Source: Calidifontibacter indicus (GTDB lineage: Bacteria > Actinomycetota > Actinomycetes > Actinomycetales > Dermatophilaceae). Taken from it: a DNA stretch of 64,000 nt. A model generated the notes under the pieces. It saw only the letters and a program-made list of their open reading frames with translations, made no database searches and had not been told where the DNA came from. Numbering within the stretch: the stretch's first letter is position 1; the number at the start of each line of letters is the position of its first letter. Below are positions 1 to 7,435 of this stretch, one piece after another. Both the position numbers and the translations under genes were made by a program. Location of the stretch: positions 930,001 through 994,000 of the forward strand of contig NZ_QTUA01000001.1 in assembly GCF_003386865.1 (NCBI RefSeq), in the 5' to 3' direction.

Positions 1-179
1 CGCTGGCGTCGTCGATCCTCGTCGTCGAGTTGCTGCGGCAGGCGCAGATCGCCGCCGCGCCGACCTTCAAGTTCTTCACGCTCTACGGGCTCGCGGCGAT
101 CTACTACTGGCTGATCAGCGTCGCGTTGTCGTTCGCCCAAGCGCGCATCGAGCGGCGGGTCAGCAGGTTCGTGGCATGA
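1..179 (+). CDS. Amino-acid ABC transporter permease, C-terminal end (partial)
   Basis: This is the last 58 codons of an inner-membrane permease, cut by the left edge of the window. The frame reads a hydrophobic segment (LYGLAAIYYWLISVALSF), then a short basic cytoplasmic tail ending in VSRFVA and a TGA at 177-179. The tail matches HisM/GlnP-type permeases of polar amino-acid importers. The ATPase gene begins 46 bp downstream on the same strand, so the two should form one operon. Substrate cannot be read from this fragment; the ATPase resembles cystine importers. Confidence 0.8.
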   Translation, partial: LASSILVVELLRQAQIAAAPTFKFFTLYGLAAIYYWLISVALSFAQARIERRVSRFVA

Positions 180-225
180 GCCCGGTTCGCATCCTGATCA
201 GTTCGCAACTCGTGGAAGGCCAGGC

Positions 226-1008
226 ATGACAGACCTGCTCGAGGTGACCAACCTCCGCAAGGCGTTCGGCGACCACCGGGTGATCGAGGACATCTCGTTC
301 TCGGTGCCCGAGGGCAGCGTCACCGTGATCCTCGGACCCTCCGGCTCGGGCAAGACGACCCTGCTGCGCTCGCTCAACGGACTCGAACTGCCCGACTCGG
401 GCGACGTGCGCATCGGTGAGGTGTCGGTCGACTTCGCCCAGGTGCGCCCCAACAAGCGCGGACGGCTGCCGTCCGACCAACGGGCCAAGATGGCCGCACT
501 CACCGCCCGCAGCGCCATGGTGTTCCAGTCGTACAACCTGTTCCCCAACCGCACCGCACTGCAGAACGTCACCGAGGGTCCGACCGTCGTGCAGGGCGTG
601 CCCGCCGATCAGGCTCGCCAGGACGCCGTCGAGCTGCTCACCAAGGTGGGGCTGGCCGACCACGTCGACAAGTACCCCTACCAACTGTCCGGTGGTCAGC
701 AGCAGCGCGTCGGCATCGCCCGGGCGCTCGCGCTGAAGCCCCAGCTCGTGCTGTTCGACGAGCCCACGTCGGCCCTCGACCCGGAGCTCGTCGGCGACGT
801 GCTGAGGGTGATCCGCGACCTCGCGGCCGAGGGCTGGTCGATGGTGATCGTCACGCACGAGGTGAAGTTCGCGGCGCAGGTGGCCGACCAGGTGTTGTTC
901 ATCGACGGCGGTGTCGTGGTCGAGCAGGGTCCGCCGGCCGAGGTGATCTCCAACCCGCAGAACCCGCGTACCCAGGACTTCCTGCGCCGCATTCTCGAAC
1001 CGATCTAG
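226..1008 (+). CDS. Polar amino-acid ABC transporter ATP-binding protein (TcyN/GlnQ type)
   Basis: This 260-residue cytoplasmic ATPase powers import by the permease encoded just upstream. Walker A is GPSGSGKTT at residues 37-45, followed by a Q-loop (VFQSYNLFPNRT), the signature LSGGQQQR near 153, Walker B LVLFDEPTSALD near 175 and the switch histidine in THEV near 209. An insertion of about 20 residues around 68-90 (VRPNKRGRLPS) is typical of the cystine/cysteine branch (TcyN/YecC), which makes cystine a plausible substrate, although this is inference. The ATG follows GAAGG. A long imperfect stem-loop follows the gene. Confidence 0.93.
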   Translation: MTDLLEVTNLRKAFGDHRVIEDISFSVPEGSVTVILGPSGSGKTTLLRSLNGLELPDSGDVRIGEVSVDFAQVRPNKRGRLPSDQRAKMAALTARSAMVFQSYNLFPNRTALQNVTEGPTVVQGVPADQARQDAVELLTKVGLADHVDKYPYQLSGGQQQRVGIARALALKPQLVLFDEPTSALDPELVGDVLRVIRDLAAEGWSMVIVTHEVKFAAQVADQVLFIDGGVVVEQGPPAEVISNPQNPRTQDFLRRILEPI

Positions 1009-1126
1009 CGGCTCCTTGGCCGTCCGCCCGCACGCCTCCTTCGTCGCCTGGCGGGCGAGGCGTCCCGCCGCTGTGAGCCTTCCAGTGCGGTCACCTCGGG
1101 TGACACCACCGGCAGTGTTCACAGGG

Positions 1127-1210
1127 CGCACCAAGTCGCGTCAGACGCGAGTTACTCCGGCGTATCGAGCCCAACCGACGAGTAAGTCGCGCCTGGCGCG
1201 AGTTGGTGCG
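1127..1210. repeat. Long imperfect intergenic stem-loop
   Basis: Arms 1127-1157 and 1180-1210 are complementary at 27 of 31 positions around a 22-nt loop. Each arm is itself nearly palindromic around a TCGCG...CGCGA core, so the element also reads as two diverged direct copies. It lies between two convergent genes and may act as a bidirectional terminator, but there is no T-tract. Similar long stem-loops occur at 16606, 34803, 41524 and 54112. Confidence 0.7.
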
Positions 1211-1229
1211 GGGGCTACTGGCCAGACAG

Positions 1230-2063
1230 CTACTGGTCGGACGGCTCGAGCAGTGCGATCGCAGCGTCGAGCATCCGCTCGGTGAGTTTGCCGGTGAAGG
1301 TGTTCTGCTGGCTCACGTGGTAACTCCCGACCAGACGCACCTCGCGGGTTTCGTTGCGTAGCAACGCAATCGCTCCATGACCGAACTTCGGCTTGGGTCG
1401 TGGCACCTCCCAGCCGAGGCGCCGGGCGGCGGCAAGAGCCGAGTCCCAGCCGATCGAGCCGAGCGCCAGGATCGACCGCAGGTGCGGTTGCGCGAACTGC
1501 AGATCGCGGTCGAGCCAGGGCGCGCAGGTGCGCTTCTCCTGCGTGGTCGGTTTGTTGTCGGGCGGCGCGCATCGCACGGCGGCGACGATGCGCAGGTCGG
1601 TGAGTTCGAGTCCGTCGCCGGCGTGCAGCGACGACGCCTGGTTGGCATAGCCGGCCCGGTGGAACGCCGCGTACAACCAGTCACCAGAACGGTCGCCGGT
1701 GAACATGCGTCCGGTGCGGTTGGCGCCGTTGGCCGCGGGTGCGAGGCCGACGACCAGGACGCGTCCGTGCGGGTCGCCGAACCCGGGGCCGGGGCGGCCC
1801 CAGTAGGGCTGATCGGCGAAGGATGCCCGTTTCTTCTGCGCGACCTCCTCGCGCCAGTCGACGAGTCGCGGGCAGGCGCGGCAGACCGAGATGCGGGCGT
1901 CGAGCTCGCCGAGATCGCCTGCGCCGGAGGCCAACTCGCTCACCTCGTCGGCAGAGCGGGCGACCGGGGTGTCGGCGTCGGCCGGGTCACCGGGCCAGCC
2001 GGTGCCGGGTGGCACCGGAGACGCGAAGAGTTGTCCGGTGATCGGGTGTGGGAGTTCGGGCAT
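1230..2063 (-). CDS. Family 5 uracil-DNA glycosylase (UdgB type)
   Basis: The enzyme removes uracil, and in characterised relatives hypoxanthine, from DNA in base-excision repair. The 277-residue product shows the family 5 signature [16 protein letters not shown] around residue 110, where classical Ung has an aspartate-bearing water-activating motif. It also has the cluster-binding cysteines CRACPRL near residue 63 and two more in [12 protein letters not shown] and KRTCAPW, expected to hold a 4Fe-4S cluster. The second motif [16 protein letters not shown] carries the conserved histidine near the C-terminus. The start is placed at the internal ATG (MPELPHP) rather than the ATG 33 bp upstream, because homologues begin near this point. 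Confidence 0.9.
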   Translation of the reverse strand: MPELPHPITGQLFASPVPPGTGWPGDPADADTPVARSADEVSELASGAGDLGELDARISVCRACPRLVDWREEVAQKKRASFADQPYWGRPGPGFGDPHGRVLVVGLAPAANGANRTGRMFTGDRSGDWLYAAFHRAGYANQASSLHAGDGLELTDLRIVAAVRCAPPDNKPTTQEKRTCAPWLDRDLQFAQPHLRSILALGSIGWDSALAAARRLGWEVPRPKPKFGHGAIALLRNETREVRLVGSYHVSQQNTFTGKLTERMLDAAIALLEPSDQ

Positions 2064-2190
2064 GCGGCCATTGTGTCGACTCGCGTCGGCCGGCATCGGC
2101 CTTCCACACCCTGCACTCGACTATCGCGTTGTCCACCGGGTGATCGGGCGGCGCGGCGGACGTCGGGGTGCCGGTGGTCTGCTCGCCGGC

Positions 2191-2664
2191 ATGACGAACG
2201 ACGAGATCCTGGATGACGCCGAACTGTTTCTCGCCCGGACATCGCTGCGGCTGATCGGCCCGCTGCCGGGGGAGTGCCTGGTCTGTTACCTGGCCCGCAT
2301 GCTCGGCGAATGGGGTTGCCGAGGGCCGCGATTCATCGACCACTACCGCGACACCGTCGCGCCCAGAGCCACGGCGCTGCGCGAGCGGCTCTCCCGGATG
2401 GGTGCGTGCTGCTGCGACTGCGAGGTGTTCCTCAACGTGTACGAACTGCGGCGCGAACCGCCGCCGATCGGAGGGATCGAGCGCATCCTCATGGAGTTCG
2501 ACGAAGACCTCGACCCCGACGAGTTCGGCGATGGGTTCGACGACGAGTTCGGCGACGACCCGACATCTTCGGGCGGCGAGCGGCCGCCCTGTCAGGGGGT
2601 GCGGCGCGGATCGACCCAGCCCTGCGCGAACTGGCAGCGGCAGTACCGGGCGCGGTACTGGTGA
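2191..2664 (+). CDS. DUF2695 family protein
   Basis: A 157-residue cytoplasmic protein of unknown function. The pattern GECLVCYLARML at 27-38, a middle segment around HYRDTVAPRATALRERL, and a Cys-rich CCCDCEVFLN near 73-82 match the DUF2695 family, whose cysteines look like metal ligands. After residue 90 the chain becomes strongly acidic (EDLDPDEFGDGFDDEFGDD) and then ends in a less ordered tail. The ATG at 2191 was chosen because the conserved part begins shortly after it. It is transcribed divergently from the uracil-DNA glycosylase gene with a 127-bp gap. Confidence 0.75.
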   Translation: MTNDEILDDAELFLARTSLRLIGPLPGECLVCYLARMLGEWGCRGPRFIDHYRDTVAPRATALRERLSRMGACCCDCEVFLNVYELRREPPPIGGIERILMEFDEDLDPDEFGDGFDDEFGDDPTSSGGERPPCQGVRRGSTQPCANWQRQYRARYW

Positions 2665-3106
2665 CGTCGCGCCCGCGAGCATCACGAGGCATGGAGCGTC
2701 GTGGTGAAAGGGCACGCGCCGACGGTCACCAAGTTGTACGAGGTGCTGGAGGCGCCCAAGCAACCTCTGGTGCCGTGGCACGAGGGGTTGCAAGCCCTAC
2801 TCCCTGCGGATCGAACCCGAGGTCATCACCGCGCGCCGGTTCGTGGTGGGCGAGGCGGCCCGTCCGTAGAGAATCCCTGCGACCACCAGCACGCGCTGGG
2901 TGGTGGGGCTGAGATCGGACCAGTTCTTCTTCATGTTCGTAATCTGCTCGCCGATCGCGAATTGCACCATTTGTTCGCGTTCAGCGAGCGGCTCGCGCTA
3001 CGAGACGACTGGCGAATCGTCACAAGAGGCTCACAGCTTCGTCCTGTCTGCCGGAGAAGCTGGCCTCGCATCCTGGGTTCACCTTCACCGATACCAGGAG
3101 AAAAAG
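2665..3106. other. 442-bp intergenic stretch with possible gene remnants
   Basis: No intact gene is visible. A plus-strand frame from 2701 (GHAPTVTKLYEVLEAP) looks protein-like for about 32 codons and then loses its frame; a second frame continues (SLRIEPEVITARRFVVGEA) to a TAG near 2868, which would fit one broken small gene. On the minus strand 2868-2934 reads MKKNWSDLSPTTQRVLVV, resembling the start of a small actinobacterial membrane protein, before diverging. Bases 3096-3100 are the ribosome binding site of the next gene. Confidence 0.4.
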
Positions 3107-3454
3107 ATGTCAAAGACATCCCCAGTGATGCAGCGTTCGCGGCTGCTCGGCGTCGGCGTGCTCGCCGCCGGCGTCGTTGCCGTCGGCGGCATCGGAGCCG
3201 ACCTCGCCCACCAGGCGACTGCGGCGTCCGGCACGAGCACGAGCACAAGCACGACCTCGACGTCATCCCCGACGTCCTCGAGTTCCAGCAGCTCGTCCAC
3301 CCCGTCGAGCAGTTCGAGCACGTCGAGCCTCAGCTCGAGTTCGTCATCGAGTTCCACCTCGTCGTCCGACTCCACGTCCCAGAGTTGGGGCACCGCGAAC
3401 AACGTCTCGAGCGCCGGCACCGGGACGTCCAGCGGCAGCACCAACGCCTCCTGA
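3107..3454 (+). CDS. Exported Ser/Thr-rich small protein of the ApbE operon
   Basis: The 115-residue product begins with a basic N-region and a hydrophobic stretch (LLGVGVLAAGVVAVGGIG, residues 13-30), a signal peptide or membrane anchor. The rest is almost entirely Ser and Thr (runs such as SSSSSSSSTPSSSSS), ending in SAGTGTSSGSTNAS. There is no lipobox and no FMN-binding domain. It sits 14 bp before apbE. In related operons this position often holds a small FMN-bind protein that ApbE flavinylates; here only a linker-like protein remains, so its role as carrier or anchor is inference. AGGAG precedes the ATG by 6 bases. Confidence 0.75.
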   Translation: MSKTSPVMQRSRLLGVGVLAAGVVAVGGIGADLAHQATAASGTSTSTSTTSTSSPTSSSSSSSSTPSSSSSTSSLSSSSSSSSTSSSDSTSQSWGTANNVSSAGTGTSSGSTNAS

Positions 3455-3468
3455 ACGAGGCGACCGGA

Positions 3469-4425
3469 ATGAACACGACGATCGATGCGGGAGCCCGGAC
3501 CACGTCGGTGCAACTGCGCGCCATCGGGTGCGACCACCGCGTGACGGCGGCCGGCGAGGTCGACCCCGACCTGCTGCGCTCGACGCTGTCGACGCGGCTC
3601 GCCGAACTCGACCTGGCTGTCTCCAGGTTCCGCGCCGACAGCGAACTGAGCCGGTTCAACCGGCTCAGCCGGGAGGCGTACGCGGACGGGTTCGTCAGCG
3701 TGCGGATGCCGGTCGGCACCGTCTTCGAACAGGCGATGCGGGCGGCGCTGCGCACTGCCCGCCTGACCGGCGGACTCGTCGTGCCGCACCTGGCCACGCA
3801 GCTGGCCGCCGCGGGGTACGACGACGACCTCGACATCGTGCGGCGCCGCTGTGACCACGCGGAGGTCGGCGCGACGTCCGGGACGTCGCCGGTCGGCCCG
3901 CTGCCGCAGGTGGACGACGTGCGGCACGAGATCGTCGCAGCCGCCGGCACCGAACTCGACCTCGGCAGCAGTGCCAAGGCGTGGTGCGCCGACGAACTGG
4001 CCGCCGATCTCGCCGACGAACTCGGCACCGGCGTGCTGGTCAGCCTCGGTGGCGACATCGCAACCGCGGGCCCGCCTCCGGACGGCGGCTGGGCCGTCGA
4101 CGTCGAGGACTGGAACAGCGTTGTGGTGCAGCGCATCTCGGTCACGCAGGCGGTGACGACCAGTTCGACGATGGTGCGTCGCTGGACCCGTGGCGGCCAG
4201 GAGCAGCACCACATCATCGACCCCCGCACCGCGCGTCCGGCCCGAACCCCGTGGGGTCAGATCAGTGCCGCCGCACCCGATGCGGTGCAGGCCAACGCGG
4301 CGACCACTGCCGCCGTGATCCTCGGCGACGACGCTCCGGTGTGGCTCGAGGAACGCGGTGTGCCGGCCCGGCTGCAGGCCCGCGACGGACGCTGCGTGCA
4401 CACGGGCGGATGGGCGGCGGCGTGA
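3469..4425 (+). CDS. apbE: FAD:protein FMN transferase (ApbE family)
   Basis: ApbE enzymes transfer FMN from FAD to a threonine of an exported protein. The 318-residue protein has the family layout: an early helix with ELDLAVSRFRADSELSRFN, the central LDLGSSAKAWCAD (normally LDLGGIAKG), the SLGGDI strand, and the C-terminal TSSTMVRRW...HHIIDPRTARPA motif with metal-ligand residues. No signal peptide or lipobox is visible, unlike many secreted ApbEs, so it probably acts inside the cell. The stop overlaps the start of the ferric-reductase-like gene (TGATG), which suggests translational coupling. The small exported protein upstream is the nearest candidate substrate, although it lacks the standard flavinylation motif. 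Confidence 0.88.
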   Translation: MNTTIDAGARTTSVQLRAIGCDHRVTAAGEVDPDLLRSTLSTRLAELDLAVSRFRADSELSRFNRLSREAYADGFVSVRMPVGTVFEQAMRAALRTARLTGGLVVPHLATQLAAAGYDDDLDIVRRRCDHAEVGATSGTSPVGPLPQVDDVRHEIVAAAGTELDLGSSAKAWCADELAADLADELGTGVLVSLGGDIATAGPPPDGGWAVDVEDWNSVVVQRISVTQAVTTSSTMVRRWTRGGQEQHHIIDPRTARPARTPWGQISAAAPDAVQANAATTAAVILGDDAPVWLEERGVPARLQARDGRCVHTGGWAAA

Positions 4426-4991
4426 TGAGTTCTCCATGGCTCTGGTACCTCAGCCGCGCCACCGGCGTGGTGAGCATGCTGCTGCTGACGGTGGTGGTGC
4501 TGCTCGGCCTCTACACCGGCTCCGGACGCGTGCGTCACGCCGCGACCAATGCCACGGTGATGGTGGTACACCGCATCCTGGCGCTCGGCATGAGCGTCTT
4601 CCTGCTCGCCCATATCGTCACCGCGGTCGTCGACTCCTACGTCGACGTTGGGTGGTGGTCGACCGTGCTCCCGTTCACCAGCGGATACGAGACGTTGTGG
4701 GTCGGCTTCGGCACGATCGCCTTCGACCTGCTGCTCGCGATCGTCGTGACGTCGATCTTCCGGCACCGGCTGCCCGAGCGGGCGTGGAAGGCCGTCCACC
4801 TCACCACCTACGTCATGACCCCGATCGCCCTGGTGCACGGCCTCAACATGGGCACCGCGAGCGAACAGGTCTTCACCTATCTGACGGCGGGTTGCGCTCT
4901 GGTGCTCGTGGTCGGCGCGCTGCTTCGCGTCGGCGTCGCATCGATCGACACCCGTCGCCGACAAACCATCGCAGCACAGGAGTGGTCATGA
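4425..4991 (+). CDS. Ferric reductase-like transmembrane protein
   Basis: A 188-residue integral membrane protein with about five helices (roughly 15-32, 45-70, 90-111, 122-140, 149-167). Histidines at 49, 63, 125 and 138 sit in helices in the spacing expected for two b-type hemes, as in ferric reductase/MsrQ-like domains. No cytoplasmic FAD/NAD module is fused to it. That module may instead be supplied by the NuoF-like protein and ferredoxin encoded immediately downstream, giving a route from NADH through iron-sulfur and heme to the flavinylated exported protein. This is inferred from gene order and the family fold. Confidence 0.85.
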   Translation: MSSPWLWYLSRATGVVSMLLLTVVVLLGLYTGSGRVRHAATNATVMVVHRILALGMSVFLLAHIVTAVVDSYVDVGWWSTVLPFTSGYETLWVGFGTIAFDLLLAIVVTSIFRHRLPERAWKAVHLTTYVMTPIALVHGLNMGTASEQVFTYLTAGCALVLVVGALLRVGVASIDTRRRQTIAAQEWS

Positions 4992-6058
4992 GTCAGTTCG
5001 AACCGATCGAAGACGCCGGCCTGGTCGGACGCGGCGGTGCCGGGTTCCCGGCGGTGCTCAAGGCGAAACTCGCCCGGCAGAACGATGCCGAGCTGATCGT
5101 CAACGCCTGCGACGGCGAGCTGGGCGCGCACAAGGACGAGTACGTCGTGGCGCATCACCTTCCCGAGCTGATGCGGGCTGCCGAGGGGATCAGTTCGCAG
5201 ATCACCATTGCGGCACACCGTGATTCGCGCACGGCGGCGCTCGTGAGCCGAGCAGGGCTGCCCCTGCTCGAGGTGCCCGACAGGTACGTGTCGTCGGAGG
5301 AGCGTTCGCTGGTCTCGCTGCTGCACGGCGGCTTCGCCCGGCCTCTGCCGCGCACCCGCCGGCCGGTGCACGGCGCCGTCGATGCCCGCGGCAACCGGTT
5401 GCGGCCCACGGTGGTCTTCAACGCCGAGACCCTCTGGCGCATCGACCAGATCGCGGAACGAGGTGTCGCGTGGTTCCGTTCCTACGGCACGCCCGAAGCG
5501 CCCGGTCCGCGACTGGTGACGCTCGGCGACGGCGTCCGCCGGCCCGGCGTCTACGAGGCTGCGGCCGGGATGCGGATCCGCGATGTGCTCGACCTCGGTG
5601 GAGGAGCAACCGGCCGCAGTGCCGCCGTCGCAATCTCCGGACTGAGCGGGGGCTTTCTCGCCGCCGGGCTCGTCGACGACGGAATTCGTTGGGACGCAGG
5701 GGATCTCGCTCCGTACGAGTTGCGACTCGGCTCGGGCGTGTTCGACACGGTGCCGTCGGGGCCGCAGGCGTGGGAACACGTCCGCCGGGTCGTTGCGTAC
5801 GCCGCGGGTGAATCGGCCGGCCAGTGCGGGCCGTGCATGTTCGGTCTACCCGCCGTGGCGGCCGACCTCGACCTCTTGGTAGACGGACGCGGCGACGACC
5901 GGGTGCTCGAACGACTGGAGCGCCGGCTCGGACTGCTGCCCGGCCGCGGCGCCTGCGCCCACCCCGACGCAGTGAGCGGCTACGTCCGGTCGGCCTTGCG
6001 CGTCTTCGGACACCACCTGCCCGTCCGCACCCGACACCTGGAGAAGGTTCCAGCATGA
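4988..6058 (+). CDS. NuoF/SLBB-like NADH-dehydrogenase flavoprotein subunit
   Basis: The 356-residue cytoplasmic protein starts with the FMN/NAD site motif GRGGAGFPAVLKAKL (residues 12-26) and NACDGELGAHKDEY, as in NuoF and related complex I-like subunits. A middle domain (LVTLGDGVRRPGVYE...GMRIRDVLDLGGG) is an SLBB fold. The C-terminal part carries cysteines in ESAGQCGPCMFG and in GACAHPDA, the probable 4Fe-4S ligands. Its ATG overlaps the previous stop by 4 bp and its stop overlaps the ferredoxin ATG by 4 bp. It most likely oxidises a nicotinamide cofactor and passes electrons to the ferredoxin or to the membrane heme protein. Confidence 0.85.
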   Translation: MSQFEPIEDAGLVGRGGAGFPAVLKAKLARQNDAELIVNACDGELGAHKDEYVVAHHLPELMRAAEGISSQITIAAHRDSRTAALVSRAGLPLLEVPDRYVSSEERSLVSLLHGGFARPLPRTRRPVHGAVDARGNRLRPTVVFNAETLWRIDQIAERGVAWFRSYGTPEAPGPRLVTLGDGVRRPGVYEAAAGMRIRDVLDLGGGATGRSAAVAISGLSGGFLAAGLVDDGIRWDAGDLAPYELRLGSGVFDTVPSGPQAWEHVRRVVAYAAGESAGQCGPCMFGLPAVAADLDLLVDGRGDDRVLERLERRLGLLPGRGACAHPDAVSGYVRSALRVFGHHLPVRTRHLEKVPA

Positions 6059-6249
6059 ACCGGCAACCGATCGACATCGACCGCATCGCTTGCAAGGGCC
6101 ACGGCATCTGTGCGGCTCTCGCACCACACGCGATCGAACTCGACGAGTGGGGTTATCCGATCGTCCGCGACGGGCTCGACCCGCGCGAGGCGAACGACGT
6201 GGTCACCCACTGCCCGGTGCGGGCGGTGCTGGCCGCGCAGCGCAACTGA
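6055..6249 (+). CDS. Small ferredoxin, probably [3Fe-4S]
   Basis: A 64-residue soluble electron carrier. Cysteines are at 13, 19 and 53 in CKGHGIC and HCP; the position between the first two holds His16 instead of a fourth cysteine. This is the pattern of single-cluster [3Fe-4S] ferredoxins in actinobacteria that often serve cytochrome P450s. Here its overlap with the NuoF-like gene ties it to the ApbE/ferric-reductase chain instead. No P450 gene is present in the window. Confidence 0.88.
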   Translation: MNRQPIDIDRIACKGHGICAALAPHAIELDEWGYPIVRDGLDPREANDVVTHCPVRAVLAAQRN

Positions 6250-6348
6250 GAAGTCAACCCGCCTGCGTGGCCACCGCTCCACCCGACCCGGTGCTCGCCG
6301 ACGTCGGCGAAGAGGCTGATGTGCTACGCAGAGCTACACTTGCTGAGT

Positions 6349-6597
6349 ATGCGCACCATCAGCCAGCGGGAACTGCGAAATGACAACGCCGCGGTCGTCC
6401 GGGGGGTCGCCGACGGTGAGTCCTACATCATCACTCGCCATGGCGTCCCGGTAGCCCGGCTCGTCCCCGTCGGAAGCCATTCCGACTTGCGGATCGACCG
6501 TCCGGCCAAGAAACGCGTGAAGTACGCCGACCGGAAAAGGGTGATCGGGCCAACTCCGAGCGGGGAGGTTCTCGATGACCTGCGGGGTGACCGTTGA
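6349..6597 (+). CDS. vapB: Phd/YefM-type antitoxin (VapB)
   Basis: The 82-residue protein has the Phd/YefM N-terminal DNA-binding fold (MRTISQRELRNDNAAVVRGV...YIITRHGVPVARLVPV), followed by a basic C-terminal tail that would block the toxin. The start is the ATG at 6349, because the conserved MRTISQREL begins there; the frame is open 30 bp further upstream. A TACACT at 6335-6340 is a possible -10 box very close to the start. The stop overlaps the toxin start (TTGA), the usual coupling for a toxin-antitoxin pair, and the complex probably represses its own promoter. Confidence 0.88.
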   Translation: MRTISQRELRNDNAAVVRGVADGESYIITRHGVPVARLVPVGSHSDLRIDRPAKKRVKYADRKRVIGPTPSGEVLDDLRGDR

Positions 6598-6983
6598 GCC
6601 GCTGGTACGTAGACACGTCCGCGGCGTTGAAGTTGTTGATCGATGAGGCCGAGTCGGCGCCGCTTGCGGAGTACATCGACGCAGCGGAGCCAGTTCTTGC
6701 AGGCTGCTGGCTACTCGAGACAGAGCTGCGGCGGGCAGTCCTGCGGGTGCCGGGGTTGAGCCAGTCGGCGGTCACCGAGTTCCTGGACGGGATCGACCTG
6801 TATGAGGTGCCGGCCTCGGTGTTCCGAGAGGCAGGGCTGTTGCCCGGGGTGCACCTCAGATCGTTGGACGCGTTGCATCTCGCCGTTGCGGTACGAATCG
6901 GTGTTGATCACGTGCTGACCTACGACCATCGAATGGCGCAGGCCGCCCGCAGCCTCGGTCTCAATGTGCTGGCACCCAGCTGA
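6594..6983 (+). CDS. vapC: PIN-domain toxin ribonuclease (VapC)
   Basis: A 129-residue PIN-domain endoribonuclease. Acidic metal ligands appear in YVDTSAALKLL (residue 6), in ETELRRAV near residue 42, and in LRSLDALHLAVAV and VLTYDHRMA near 86 and 106. The start is a TTG that overlaps the antitoxin stop by 4 bases; no ATG is available at the right place. VapC toxins usually cut specific tRNAs or rRNA until bound by VapB. Length and motifs look intact. Confidence 0.88.
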   Translation: MSRWYVDTSAALKLLIDEAESAPLAEYIDAAEPVLAGCWLLETELRRAVLRVPGLSQSAVTEFLDGIDLYEVPASVFREAGLLPGVHLRSLDALHLAVAVRIGVDHVLTYDHRMAQAARSLGLNVLAPS

Positions 6984-7055
6984 GGGCGCCCACTGACTGC
7001 AGCCACTGACTGCACAGTGCGACACCGCCCGCGGGCCGCGCCGGACAGCTCAGGC

Positions 7056-7265
7056 TCAGCGCAATCGATCCCGCCGGGCGAGGTGCCTGCCCCGCCAGAC
7101 CAACTGCATGATGCCGACCGCGATGAGCGCTAGGTACGCCATGCCGGCCCAGTCGTGTTCGGTCACCTCGGTGGTGGCGCCGACCAGGAACCCGGCAGCC
7201 AGCACGCATCCGACCGCGAGGATTGCCCGCCACGTGTTGGAACCGAATCCGAGGAAGTCGCTCAT
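7056..7265 (-). CDS. Small two-helix membrane protein
   Basis: The frame encodes 69 residues with two hydrophobic helices, about 12-29 (WRAILAVGCVLAAGFLVG) and 41-56 (MAYLALIAVGIMQLVW), and a strongly basic tail (RGRHLARRDRLR). I do not recognise the family. The topology and the sharp hydrophobic-to-basic pattern argue for a real short gene rather than a shadow frame, but this is the only support. It lies alone between the VapC gene and the acyl-CoA ligase terminator. Confidence 0.5.
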   Translation of the reverse strand: MSDFLGFGSNTWRAILAVGCVLAAGFLVGATTEVTEHDWAGMAYLALIAVGIMQLVWRGRHLARRDRLR

Positions 7266-7358
7266 GGCCAGATTCTTCCGCTGCCGGGGTCGCGGACACG
7301 GTGACGAGCCTGTGAATGGGCCATGTCATTCGGCCCATTCGGCCCATTCGGCGTCCAG

Positions 7359-7396
7359 TGGTGGATCGTCGGGGTCCTGACCCCGACGATCCACCA
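7359..7396 (-). terminator. Perfect 18-bp hairpin downstream of the acyl-CoA ligase gene
   Basis: Arms 7359-7376 and 7379-7396 are exact complements with a 2-nt gap. The hairpin begins 40 bp after the stop of the minus-strand ligase gene. It has no T-tract, which is common for actinobacterial terminators. Just beyond it at 7327-7351 is a short tandem repeat of CATTCGGCC. Confidence 0.7.
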
Positions 7397-7435
7397 TCCT
7401 GCGTGCTCCCGGAGCGCGTCCGGAAGAACGCCGAG

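Noticed and set aside
3230-3454. Ser-codon repeats (also at 58910-59100) as non-coding repeats
   Set aside because: Both lie in frame after signal peptides and encode linkers of exported proteins.
3085-4437. Very long antisense frames opposite apbE, PBP, topA, tmk/holB and helicase genes
   Set aside because: They are rich in Arg, Ala, Gly and His, lack motifs, and mirror strongly coding frames; this is normal in high-GC codon usage.
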